From positions 1 through 14,279 of the forward strand of contig JAIRRE010000082.1 of assembly GCA_031256125.1 (NCBI GenBank): DNA of 14,279 nucleotides, written 5' to 3'. The notes below the pieces were generated by a model. That model saw only the letters and a list, made by a program, of their open reading frames with translations. It was not told the origin of the DNA and did not search any database. How positions within the stretch are numbered: the stretch's first letter is position 1; each line of letters starts with the position of its first letter. A program made the translations under genes and the position numbers. The DNA comes from Burkholderiaceae bacterium. Its GTDB lineage: Bacteria > Pseudomonadota > Gammaproteobacteria > Burkholderiales > Burkholderiaceae_C. Shown in pieces: positions 1-6,638 of the stretch.

Positions 1-1041
1 CAGGCGCGGAAACAGCGCCTCGCTGGCCGCCAAAAAACCGACGCGCCAGTTAGGGGCCAGCATTTTGGCAAAGCCCCCGACATAGATCGTGCGTTGCAAG
101 CTATCCAGCGCGCATAGGCGCGTGGCGCGTTCGGGCGCAAGGTGGCAGTAGGTATCGTCCTCGACGATGTGGAAACCGTACCTCCCACCCAGTTGCAGCA
201 GGCGGTGCGCGCTGCCCGGCGTCAGGCTGTAGCCGGTCGGGTTGTGCAGCACGCTGACGCTGACCAGCAGCTTGGGGCGCAGCTGCGTGCCCGCTTGGCA
301 GTAATGCTCGATCACGTCCAGGTTCGGGCCTTGGCCGCCGTGCGGCACCGGCAGGATGCGCATACCCAGCGATTCGAACCGGGCGAATTCAATAGCCCAG
401 CCCGGTTCTTCGACCATTACCGCGTCGCCCGCGCGCAGCAGAGTGCGGCTGATGATGTCGAGTGCGTGCGTGGCGCCGACGGTGGTCAGAATGCGTTCTG
501 GCACTGCCGGTACGTCGATCTCGGCCAGACGCTGCGCCAGGCTGCGGCGCAGCGCGACATCGCCCGCCGGGTCGCCGTATTGCAATGAAAGTTCCTGTAG
601 CTGCGGACCGCCGACGATGCGGCGCAGGGCAGCGGATAGGAACGGCGCTTCCAGAAAATCGGGCGGCAGCACGCCGATGCCGGGTTGCGGCTTGGCGCTA
701 GAGCGGTAAGTCATACCGCGAATGAACGAACTGGCATCCGCCGCGACGGGTTGCCCGCGGGGTTTGGCAGTGCGCGCCGCATGAGCCGACTGCATGGCGG
801 CCCAATCGCGCACAAAAAAGCCGCGCTGACTGCGCACATCGACCAACCCCTGGCCTTGCAACTGGTCATAAGCCGCCACCACCGTGTGCGGGCTGACGCT
901 GTACTGCCGCGCGCAGGCGCGCACCGAAGGCAGCCGTGCGCCGGGGGGCAACAGGCGTGACCGGATGCGTTCGGCAAAGCGGGCAGCCAACTGCTCGGCC
1001 AGCGATTGACCGGCGTCACGGGTGAGCAAAGCGGCGGACAT
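1..1041 (-). CDS. MocR-family (GntR HTH + aminotransferase-like) transcriptional regulator, 3' end cut by window edge
   Basis: An open frame of 347 codons runs on the minus strand from ATG at 1041 to the window edge without a stop. Residues about 10-78 form a GntR-type winged helix (ARLPSVRACARQYSVSPHTV, then QGLVDVRSQRGFFV). From about residue 115 it follows the fold-type I aminotransferase pattern: HNPTG at 266-270, the pyridine-nitrogen aspartate in VEDDTY (293-298), and the likely PLP lysine K326 in GGFAKMLAP. MocR regulators use PLP or an aminotransferase reaction as a sensor; they are usually about 450-500 residues, so roughly the last quarter is outside. The gene diverges from a LysE exporter, a dehydrogenase and an aminotransferase, which are its likely targets. 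No clear Shine-Dalgarno precedes the ATG, but the helix-turn-helix begins at the expected distance from it. The family is clear; the ligand and target are inferred. Confidence 0.92.
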   Translation of the reverse strand, partial: MSAALLTRDAGQSLAEQLAARFAERIRSRLLPPGARLPSVRACARQYSVSPHTVVAAYDQLQGQGLVDVRSQRGFFVRDWAAMQSAHAARTAKPRGQPVAADASSFIRGMTYRSSAKPQPGIGVLPPDFLEAPFLSAALRRIVGGPQLQELSLQYGDPAGDVALRRSLAQRLAEIDVPAVPERILTTVGATHALDIISRTLLRAGDAVMVEEPGWAIEFARFESLGMRILPVPHGGQGPNLDVIEHYCQAGTQLRPKLLVSVSVLHNPTGYSLTPGSAHRLLQLGGRYGFHIVEDDTYCHLAPERATRLCALDSLQRTIYVGGFAKMLAPNWRVGFLAASEALFPRL

Positions 1042-1071
1042 GAGCAATGCAAGCAGCAAAACGGGCGAATT

Positions 1072-1099
1072 ACTGTGTTGGCACAGTAGCCGACACAGT
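1072..1099. promoter_or_regulatory. Inverted repeat in the MocR/LysE divergent gap, candidate operator
   Basis: The arms ACTGTGTTGGC (1072-1082) and GCCGACACAGT (1089-1099) are reverse complements except at one position and are separated by 6 bp. The right arm overlaps the -35 hexamer proposed for the LysE operon, and the left arm is 30 bp upstream of the MocR start codon. A regulator bound here could control both genes. Binding by the MocR protein is an inference from position only. Confidence 0.5.
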
Positions 1100-1137
1100 G
1101 TTTTCACTTGTTTATAAAACTGTATCGGTATTGTATC
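1090..1137 (+). promoter_or_regulatory. Candidate sigma70 promoter and TGTATC direct repeat for the LysE operon
   Basis: CCGACA (1090-1095, 4/6 to consensus) and TATAAA (1113-1118, 5/6) are separated by 17 bp, placing transcription start near 1125. Just downstream, TGTATC occurs at 1121-1126 and again at 1132-1137, exactly 11 bp or one helical turn apart. Several MocR regulators are known to bind direct repeats, so this is a second operator candidate in the same gap. Confidence 0.4.
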
Positions 1138-1161
1138 TATCCCCGCTATAGAGTTGGACAT

Positions 1162-1812
1162 ATGACCCATCCAACTCTTGTTCTACCCTTGCTCGCGCCA
1201 GCTGCGTTCGGTCCGCTGGTTCTGTTTACTGTGGTTATGTCGATCACACCAGGCCCCAACAACGCCATGCTGGCCTCGTCGGGCCTGACTTTCGGCGTGC
1301 GGCGCACCTTGCCCCACCTGATGGGTGTCAATCTCGGTTGTGGACTGATGGTGCTGGCGCTCGGCCTTGGACTAGGGACTGTATTTGCGCGCGAGCCGGT
1401 GCTCTATCAGGCACTCAAATACGTCGGTGCGGCCTATCTGCTTGGGCTGGCGTGGAAAATCGCCCATGCCGAACCACCCAGTGAAGAAAACAGTGCGGCG
1501 CGCGGCCAGCCGCTGACCTTTGCGCAGGCGCTGCTGTTTCAGTGGGTCAACCCGAAGGCCTATGTGATGACCGCAGGCCTCATTGCCGCCTACACACCGC
1601 AACGCGGCTTCTTCGGTAACCTGCTGCTGACCGCAGTGGTATGCAGCGCCGTAAACATGCCCTGTACAGGGTTGTGGATGCTGTGCGGCAGCGTACTGCG
1701 CCGCTGGTTGCACCGGCCCGCCGCGGTGCGCATTTTCAACATCGTCATGGCGCTGCTGCTGGTAATTTCGCTCTATCCGGTGGCGCGGGAACTGGCACGA
1801 CAATTGACATAG
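1162..1812 (+). CDS. LysE/RhtB-family amino acid exporter
   Basis: An inner-membrane protein of 216 residues, the usual size for LysE/RhtB exporters, which efflux amino acids or derivatives by secondary transport. The family signature ITPGPNN lies at residues 28-34 after a first hydrophobic segment (about 8-27). Further hydrophobic segments lie near 55-75, 85-100, 134-145, 152-177 and 189-206, and the conserved QWVNPKAY is at 127-134. The frame is open upstream to an ATG at 1108, but that start would lie before the proposed -10 box and adds an unlikely basic extension, so the ATG at 1162 is preferred; its Shine-Dalgarno (GAGTTGGA) is weak. It is the first gene of a three-gene unit and its stop is 62 bp before the dehydrogenase start. 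The substrate cannot be read from sequence; the neighbours suggest an amino acid or a product made from one. Confidence 0.88.
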   Translation: MTHPTLVLPLLAPAAFGPLVLFTVVMSITPGPNNAMLASSGLTFGVRRTLPHLMGVNLGCGLMVLALGLGLGTVFAREPVLYQALKYVGAAYLLGLAWKIAHAEPPSEENSAARGQPLTFAQALLFQWVNPKAYVMTAGLIAAYTPQRGFFGNLLLTAVVCSAVNMPCTGLWMLCGSVLRRWLHRPAAVRIFNIVMALLLVISLYPVARELARQLT

Positions 1813-1874
1813 AAAAAACAGACTGGCCTGATTGCGGCACTATCGGAGACACCGTTCATCATCAAGGAATCGCC

Positions 1875-2882
1875 ATGACTCGCCCCAAAATTCTGGTCAC
1901 CCGCGCCATCTTCCCCGAAACGGTGGAGCGCTTGGCGCGCCATTTCGAGGTTGAATTCAACCCGGATGACACGGTTTGGGCGGGCGAGGCGCTGGCGCGC
2001 CATCTACAAGGCAAACAGGGCGCGCTGACCACCGGCACCGAGCGTATCGACGCTGCCCTGCTGTCGGCTTGCCCGCAGTTGAAGATATGTGCCAACATGG
2101 CAGTCGGCTACAACAATTTCGACGTGGCGGCGATGGCCGCGTGCGGCGTGGTGGGCACCAATACGCCCGATGTGCTGACCGAGACCACCGCCGACTTCGG
2201 CTTTGCGCTGCTGATGGCCGCAGCGCGCCGCTTGACCGAAAGCGAGCATTTCTTGCGGCGCGGCCAGTGGCAGAAGTGGGGCTGCCAGTTGTTCGCCGGC
2301 GCCGAGGTGCATGGCAGCACGCTGGGCATCATCGGCATGGGGCGCATCGGGCAGGCGATTGCCCGGCGTGGCGCGCGCGGCTTCGGCATGACGGTGCTCT
2401 ACCACAACCGATCGCGTCTGGACGCCGCCGCCGAGGCCGCGTGCAGTGCGCGCTACGCCAACAAGGAGGAGCTGTTGCGCAGCGCCGACCATGTGCTGCT
2501 GGCGCTGCCTTACAGCGCGGCGTCGCACCACGCCATCGGCGCGGCGGAACTGGCGCAGATGAAGCCGACGGCCACGCTGACCAATATCGCGCGCGGCGGC
2601 ATCGTCGATGATGCGGCCCTGGCGCGCGCGCTGCGCGAACGCCGCATTGCGGCCGCCGCGCTGGACGTGTTCGAGGGCGAGCCGGCGGTGCATCCCGATC
2701 TGCTCGCGCTATCCAACGTGGTGCTCACGCCGCACATCGCCAGCGCCACCATAACCACGCGCCGCGCCATGGCCGAGCTGGCCGCCGACAACCTGATCGC
2801 GTTTTTCGAGCAAGGGCGTGCCATTACGCCGGTAACCGCTGTCCCCGCTCCACACACTCCCAACGACAAGGAAACCTCATGA
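1875..2882 (+). CDS. D-2-hydroxyacid dehydrogenase (glyoxylate/hydroxypyruvate reductase or glycerate dehydrogenase type)
   Basis: A cytosolic NAD(P)H-dependent enzyme of 335 residues that reversibly reduces 2-oxo acids to D-2-hydroxy acids. The N-terminal substrate domain carries the VGYNNFD motif (77-83). The Rossmann motif GMGRIG is at 154-159. The three catalytic residues of the family are all present: R240 in NIARGG, E269 in FEGEP and H287 in PHIAS. HNRS (177-180) after the second strand of the Rossmann fold puts an arginine near the cofactor 2' position, which suggests but does not prove NADPH use. The start at 1875 has an AAGGA box at 1864-1868; the frame is open further upstream but only into the LysE gene. 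The last four bases overlap the next gene (ATGA), which indicates translational coupling. The closest relatives by appearance are glyoxylate/hydroxypyruvate reductases; the actual substrate is uncertain and may be the 2-oxo acid made by the next gene product. Confidence 0.9.
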   Translation: MTRPKILVTRAIFPETVERLARHFEVEFNPDDTVWAGEALARHLQGKQGALTTGTERIDAALLSACPQLKICANMAVGYNNFDVAAMAACGVVGTNTPDVLTETTADFGFALLMAAARRLTESEHFLRRGQWQKWGCQLFAGAEVHGSTLGIIGMGRIGQAIARRGARGFGMTVLYHNRSRLDAAAEAACSARYANKEELLRSADHVLLALPYSAASHHAIGAAELAQMKPTATLTNIARGGIVDDAALARALRERRIAAAALDVFEGEPAVHPDLLALSNVVLTPHIASATITTRRAMAELAADNLIAFFEQGRAITPVTAVPAPHTPNDKETS

Positions 2883-4054
2883 CCTGGACCCTCGCCGCGC
2901 GCACCGCCAAGATGAACCCTTCGGCGCTGCGCGAAATCCTGAAGCTGACCGAGCGCCCCGGCATCATCAGTCTGGCCGGCGGTTTGCCCTCGCCCAAGAC
3001 TTTTCCTATTCCAGCCTTTGCCGACGCCTGCGCGCGCGTGTTGCGCGATGACGGGCCGGCGGCGCTGCAATACGCCGCCAGCGAAGGCTATGGCCCGCTG
3101 CGCGAGGCGGTGGCGGCGCTGCTGCCCTGGGCGGTCGATCCAGCGCAGGTGCTCATCACCACCGGCTCGCAACAGGGGCTGGACCTGGCCGCCAAGGTGC
3201 TGATCGACCCCGGTAGCCGCGTGCTGGTGGAAACGCCGACCTATTTGGGTGCGCTGCAAGCCTTTACGCCGATGGAGCCGCAGCCGGTGGCCGTGGCCAG
3301 CGACGATGAGGGCGTGCTGCCCGATGATCTGGCGGCCAAAGCCGCGCCCGGCGCACGCTTCGTTTATCTGCTGCCCAATTTCCAGAACCCGACCGGGCGC
3401 ACCTTGAGCGAGGCGCGGCGCGTGGCCGTGCTGGCCGCCGCCGCGCGCACCGGGCTGCCGATCCTCGAAGACAACCCCTACGGCGAACTGTGGTTCGACC
3501 AGCCGCCGCCGTTGCCGCTGGCGGCCCGCAACCCGGAGGGCGCGATCTATCTGGGGTCGTTTTCCAAAATCCTCGCGCCGGGGCTGCGGCTGGGCTTTCT
3601 GGTCGCGCCCAAGGCGGTTTACCCGAAGCTGCTGCAAGCCAAGCAGGCGGTCGATTTGCACACGCCGAGCTTTACCCAGCGCGTGGCCTACGAGGTCATC
3701 AAGGGCGATTTTCTGGAACGCCACGTACCCACCATCCGCGCGCTCTACAAGCAGCAGCGCGACGCCATGTTGGCCGCCCTCACGCACAAAATGGCCGGGC
3801 TGGACGTGCGTTGGAACGTACCCGCCGGGGGCATGTTTTTGTGGTTGCGGATGCCAGAAGGCATCGACACTGCACGCCTGCTGCCCCAAGCCGTGGAGCG
3901 CGGCGTGGCCTTCGTGCCCGGCGCGCCGTTCTACAGCGGCGCGGCGGATGCGCGCACGATGCGGCTGTCGTTCGTCACTGCCAGCGTTAGCGAAATTGAC
4001 CGGGCTGTGGCTGCGTTGGCGGGGGTGGTGCGCGAAGCCCTAGCAGCGGTCTGA
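2879..4054 (+). CDS. PLP-dependent class I/II aminotransferase (2-aminoadipate/LysN-like group)
   Basis: A 391-residue cytosolic fold-type I aminotransferase that would move an amino group between an amino acid and a 2-oxo acid. Visible residues: the opening ISLAGGLPSPKTFP (30-43), typical of the group related to MocR aminotransferase domains; NPTG (170-173); D198 in EDNPYGEL; the Schiff-base lysine K230 in GSFSKILAPGLRLGF; and R362 in MRLSF, which binds the substrate carboxylate. The length is normal for stand-alone enzymes. Its ATG is within the stop of the dehydrogenase gene (ATGA), with AAGGAAA about 8 bp upstream. It ends one base before the stop of the convergent marR-type gene. Annotated members include 2-aminoadipate, aromatic and branched-chain aminotransferases, so the substrate is open. 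Being paired with a MocR regulator of the same fold suggests that both may recognise related amines. Confidence 0.9.
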   Translation: MTWTLAARTAKMNPSALREILKLTERPGIISLAGGLPSPKTFPIPAFADACARVLRDDGPAALQYAASEGYGPLREAVAALLPWAVDPAQVLITTGSQQGLDLAAKVLIDPGSRVLVETPTYLGALQAFTPMEPQPVAVASDDEGVLPDDLAAKAAPGARFVYLLPNFQNPTGRTLSEARRVAVLAAAARTGLPILEDNPYGELWFDQPPPLPLAARNPEGAIYLGSFSKILAPGLRLGFLVAPKAVYPKLLQAKQAVDLHTPSFTQRVAYEVIKGDFLERHVPTIRALYKQQRDAMLAALTHKMAGLDVRWNVPAGGMFLWLRMPEGIDTARLLPQAVERGVAFVPGAPFYSGAADARTMRLSFVTASVSEIDRAVAALAGVVREALAAV

Positions 4055-4055
4055 A

Positions 4056-4544
4056 TTACTGCGACCGGGCCTTTGAATTCTCGTTCATGGCGTCCGCGAA
4101 CTTGCGCATAAGGCGCGCAAGATTTTTTAGGTCGCGTTGATTCCAGGTCTCGAAAATGGCGCGCCCCATTCGCTCGCGCGCCGTGTCGATGCGGCTGGTC
4201 ATCCGTTTGCCCTTGGTGGCTATAACAGCCTCGCGCACGCGGCGGTCAGTGGCGTTTTCCTGCCGCTGAACAAGGCCAAGGGTTTCCAGCTTGCCGATCT
4301 GGCGGCTAACGGTGGTGTAGTCGCGTCCCACGCGATCAGCCAGTTCCACGACCCCGATCGGGCCGCGCCGTTCCACTAATACCAACAGCGGAAACAGCGC
4401 CCGGTCCAGGGTAATGCCGGCTTCGCGAATCAGCGCCTCGTCTTGCTGAGGCCGGGCCATCGCGCTAACGATATCGATCAGCGACTCATGCAGATCGCGC
4501 AGCAAGCCGCCGATAGGTGTACTTTGCACATTGTTGCTTGACAT
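4056..4544 (-). CDS. MarR-family transcriptional regulator
   Basis: A 162-residue protein of normal MarR length, presumably a dimeric repressor released by small phenolic or oxidising ligands. The winged helix spans about 62-112: VVELADRVGRDYTTVSRQIG (65-84) contains the recognition helix, and the wing is NATDRRVREAVIA (97-109). The flanking helices (about 12-35 and 115-155) would form the dimer interface. The frame also offers ATGs at 4565 and 4580. The ATG at 4544 is chosen because the upstream ones lie in the palindromic operator candidate and lack a ribosome binding site, while CCGGA precedes this one. It diverges from an MDR oxidoreductase, the common arrangement for a MarR regulator and its target. 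Its stop is one base from the stop of the convergent aminotransferase gene. Confidence 0.88.
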   Translation of the reverse strand: MSSNNVQSTPIGGLLRDLHESLIDIVSAMARPQQDEALIREAGITLDRALFPLLVLVERRGPIGVVELADRVGRDYTTVSRQIGKLETLGLVQRQENATDRRVREAVIATKGKRMTSRIDTARERMGRAIFETWNQRDLKNLARLMRKFADAMNENSKARSQ

Positions 4545-4580
4545 TGATCCGGGCCCTGTTATCATGTGCAAAATACACAT
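4538..4580 (+). promoter_or_regulatory. Near-consensus promoter plus palindromic candidate MarR operator
   Basis: TTGACA (4538-4543, 6/6) and TATCAT (4560-4565, 5/6) are 16 bp apart and point toward the MDR oxidoreductase gene, with a start expected near 4572. The 17-bp element at 4564-4580 reads ATGTGCAAAATACACAT; its outer arms ATGTG/CACAT are perfect and 12 of 16 positions are symmetric. It covers the end of the -10 box and the start site, as expected for an autoregulated MarR repressor blocking the divergent gene. Binding is inferred. Confidence 0.5.
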
Positions 4581-4595
4581 ATTTGGATGGTCACG

Positions 4596-4685
4596 ATGAA
4601 ACGATTCGCGATGAACACGTTGATCCTTGGCGCAAGCGCCGCTGTGGAAGCATTCTCACATGCTGGCGCTGGTCTTTCTGCCTGA
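4596..4685 (+). CDS. Possible 29-codon leader ORF
   Basis: ATG at 4596 is preceded by GGATGG (4585-4590), a plausible ribosome binding site, and lies about 24 bases after the predicted transcription start. The product begins MKRFAMNTLILGASAAVEAF, a basic residue pair then a hydrophobic stretch, faintly like a signal peptide, and stops at TGA 4683-4685. The same frame then continues open into the MDR gene. It could be a leader peptide, a remnant, or chance in GC-rich DNA. No function is claimed. Confidence 0.22.
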   Translation: MKRFAMNTLILGASAAVEAFSHAGAGLSA

Positions 4686-4754
4686 ATGAACCCTTTTCCC
4701 GCCGCGGACAGTTCTTCTGTTCGCAATTCCACAACCTTTATGGAGAAACCCATC

Positions 4755-5726
4755 ATGAAAGCAGCCCTCGTCACCGCAGCCGGTCAGCCGCCGGTTTTCA
4801 CCGATTTCAATGCACCCAGCGCGCTCGCCGAGCATCACTTGATCGAAGTCCGTGCATCGGCCCTGAGCGTGGTAGCGCGCGCCAGAGTAGCCGGCAAGCA
4901 TTACACGTCCACGGATACTTTTCCGTTTGTGGCGGGCATCGACGGCACGGGACGCCTCGCGAATGGCCAGCGCGTCTATTTTTTCGGTCCGCACGCGCCC
5001 TTCGGCGCGCTGGCCGAACACACACTCGCGCCCGCCGCGTATTGCGTCCCGCTGCCCGCAACGCTGGACGACGTAACCGCCGCCGCCATAGCAATTCCCG
5101 GCATGTCATCGTGGGCTGCCCTCACCGAACGCGCCCATTTCCAGGCCGGCCAGACGGTACTGGTCAACGGTGCGACCGGCGCATCGGGCAAGCTCGCCGT
5201 CCAAATCGCTAAACACATGGGTGCACGCCGAATCATTGCCACGGGCCGAAATGTAGCCGCGCTCGAATCGCTCAAACGGCTTGGCGCCGATACGACGATT
5301 GCGCTGCAACAGCAAGACGAAGAAAACCTGGTGGGCGCGTTCACCCCCTTCTTCCGCGAAGGCGTGGACGTGGTGCTGGATTACCTCTGGGGCCCAAGCG
5401 CGCGTGCCCTGCTGATGGCGGCTGCCAAGGCCACGGACGACAAAGCGCGGCCCCTGTGTTTTGTCCAGATCGGTTCGATCAGCGGCGACCCGATCGCGCT
5501 GCCCAGTGCCGTACTGCGCGCCGCTCCCATCACGCTGCTGGGCAGCGGCAGCGGCATCGGCAGTGTCAGCCTTGCACGCATGTGCCAGGCGATACAGTAC
5601 GTGTTCGAGGCCGTCGCGCCCGCAAAACTGGAAATTGCCACCGAGGCCGTGCCGCTGTCGGCGCTGGCCGAATACTGGTCAAATTCCCGCAGCGAGGTGC
5701 GGACGGTGTTTACGGTAGGGGCCTGA
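4755..5726 (+). CDS. MDR-superfamily quinone oxidoreductase-like protein (zinc-free)
   Basis: A 323-residue NAD(P)H-dependent oxidoreductase of the medium-chain dehydrogenase/reductase superfamily. The N-terminal GroES-like domain (about 1-115) lacks the cysteines and histidine that bind zinc in alcohol dehydrogenases, which points to the quinone oxidoreductase branch. The nucleotide site is VNGATGASGKLAVQIAK (137-153), followed by the second strand ending IIATGR (160-165). The start at 4755 has GGAGAAA at 4742-4748; an upstream in-frame ATG at 4686 has no better signal. The predicted transcript starts near 4572, which leaves a leader of about 180 bases. The gene diverges from the MarR regulator, which probably represses it, and such pairs often respond to quinones or other electrophiles. 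A true enoyl reductase or a different carbonyl substrate is possible. Confidence 0.85.
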   Translation: MKAALVTAAGQPPVFTDFNAPSALAEHHLIEVRASALSVVARARVAGKHYTSTDTFPFVAGIDGTGRLANGQRVYFFGPHAPFGALAEHTLAPAAYCVPLPATLDDVTAAAIAIPGMSSWAALTERAHFQAGQTVLVNGATGASGKLAVQIAKHMGARRIIATGRNVAALESLKRLGADTTIALQQQDEENLVGAFTPFFREGVDVVLDYLWGPSARALLMAAAKATDDKARPLCFVQIGSISGDPIALPSAVLRAAPITLLGSGSGIGSVSLARMCQAIQYVFEAVAPAKLEIATEAVPLSALAEYWSNSRSEVRTVFTVGA

Positions 5727-5774
5727 CGCCGTGCGGTAAGGCCGAGCCAATGGTCTTGATTTCCTTCTTCTTCG

Positions 5775-5797
5775 TTGGGATTCGTAAGGTATCCCAA
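5775..5797 (+). terminator. Hairpin between convergent genes, weak terminator candidate
   Basis: TTGGGAT (5775-5781) and ATCCCAA (5791-5797) form a perfect 7-bp stem with a 9-base loop, followed on the plus strand by TTTAT. It lies 49 bases after the MDR stop and directly before the stop of the convergent gene, so it could end the plus-strand transcript. The T tract is short and the stem is modest, so the call is weak. Confidence 0.35.
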
Positions 5798-5798
5798 T

Positions 5799-6638
5799 TT
5801 ATGCAGGCTGACCACGCTTTACCATATGTAAAACCGCTTGAATCGTTGCTAGATAGAAGTAGAACATCCAGCTAAGCCAGATGGCTTGGTCATACTCGGT
5901 CTTCTGTTGTTGGTTGTGGTGCCGAATACCAAAGTTATTTGCAATATTGAAAAGATCTGATTCATCTTGCTTTTTTAAAACGTTTTTTAATGATGGGCGC
6001 AGATATTCAAGGACATCTGTTAAATCCCGAATTGCATCCTTACGGTCATGGACAGATGATCGATACCTCCGAAATTTCGCGATAGCCGACGCAATACGAT
6101 CAGAGATACCCTTGTCTGTGGTGGGAACATTTGCTGACAACAAAGGATCCATTCCAACTGGTGCATGCTCCAAAATTTCTCCTTCGGAGGATAGCTCGTA
6201 TCCATTTTTATACTCCTCCAGTAAGGGGCGAACTTTCATTCTGTAGTAAACTCGGCCAGCCTCTTGATTAAATGTATGATAGTGATATCCACAGTTGGCG
6301 AATGTATGATGAAACCCATCTATGGGCTTAGATGAATGATCGTGCAGAAATTCAATAACATCGAAAAGATCATTTTCTGAGTAGTTATCGATCTTCTCTC
6401 GAATCGGCCACAACCCAGATTTCCGAATCTTAAACAGTATTACCGCGTCTATATCTGGACCGAGTGAGCCTGCTACATCTCCATTGTCTACACACCAATA
6501 ACCAAAATACTCCTGGAAATAGCCATCTTCTTCCAACTCGATGTATAGTGCACTGAAAAGTTTTCGAAGAGTAGCCAAGTCAATTTTGCCTGCATTGGGG
6601 TTCTTGCCGGTTCTTGTCGAATAATACTTTTTGGCCAT
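5799..6638 (-). CDS. Protein of unknown function, AT-rich gene, possibly HEPN/Abi-like C-terminal half
   Basis: I do not recognise this 279-residue protein with certainty. It has no signal peptide or clear membrane segment. The N-terminal half is aromatic and acidic (EYFGYWCVDN 43-52, LWPIREKIDNYSENDLFDVIEFLHDH 76-101) with a histidine cluster CGYHYH (116-121). The C-terminal half looks helical and ends with a striking segment: DESDLFNIANNFGIRHHN (225-242), then AIWLSWMFYFYLATIQAVL (252-270). The conserved-looking Arg-His pair followed by a helix recalls HEPN or abortive-infection proteins, but the spacing does not fit the usual R-x4-6-H motif. Three 60-base lines counted by hand gave 35%, 45% and 50% GC, against 67% in a neighbouring line, which suggests transfer. 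The start is firm: AGGAGGGG lies 6 bases before the ATG, inside the last codons of the flavin-reductase gene, whose TAG touches this ATG. A defence role is only a guess. Confidence 0.8.
   Translation of the reverse strand: MAKKYYSTRTGKNPNAGKIDLATLRKLFSALYIELEEDGYFQEYFGYWCVDNGDVAGSLGPDIDAVILFKIRKSGLWPIREKIDNYSENDLFDVIEFLHDHSSKPIDGFHHTFANCGYHYHTFNQEAGRVYYRMKVRPLLEEYKNGYELSSEGEILEHAPVGMDPLLSANVPTTDKGISDRIASAIAKFRRYRSSVHDRKDAIRDLTDVLEYLRPSLKNVLKKQDESDLFNIANNFGIRHHNQQQKTEYDQAIWLSWMFYFYLATIQAVLHMVKRGQPA

Noticed and set aside
1108..1161. 18-codon upstream extension of the LysE exporter
   Set aside because: It would begin before the proposed -10 box and adds a basic segment not typical of the family, which starts close to the first membrane helix.
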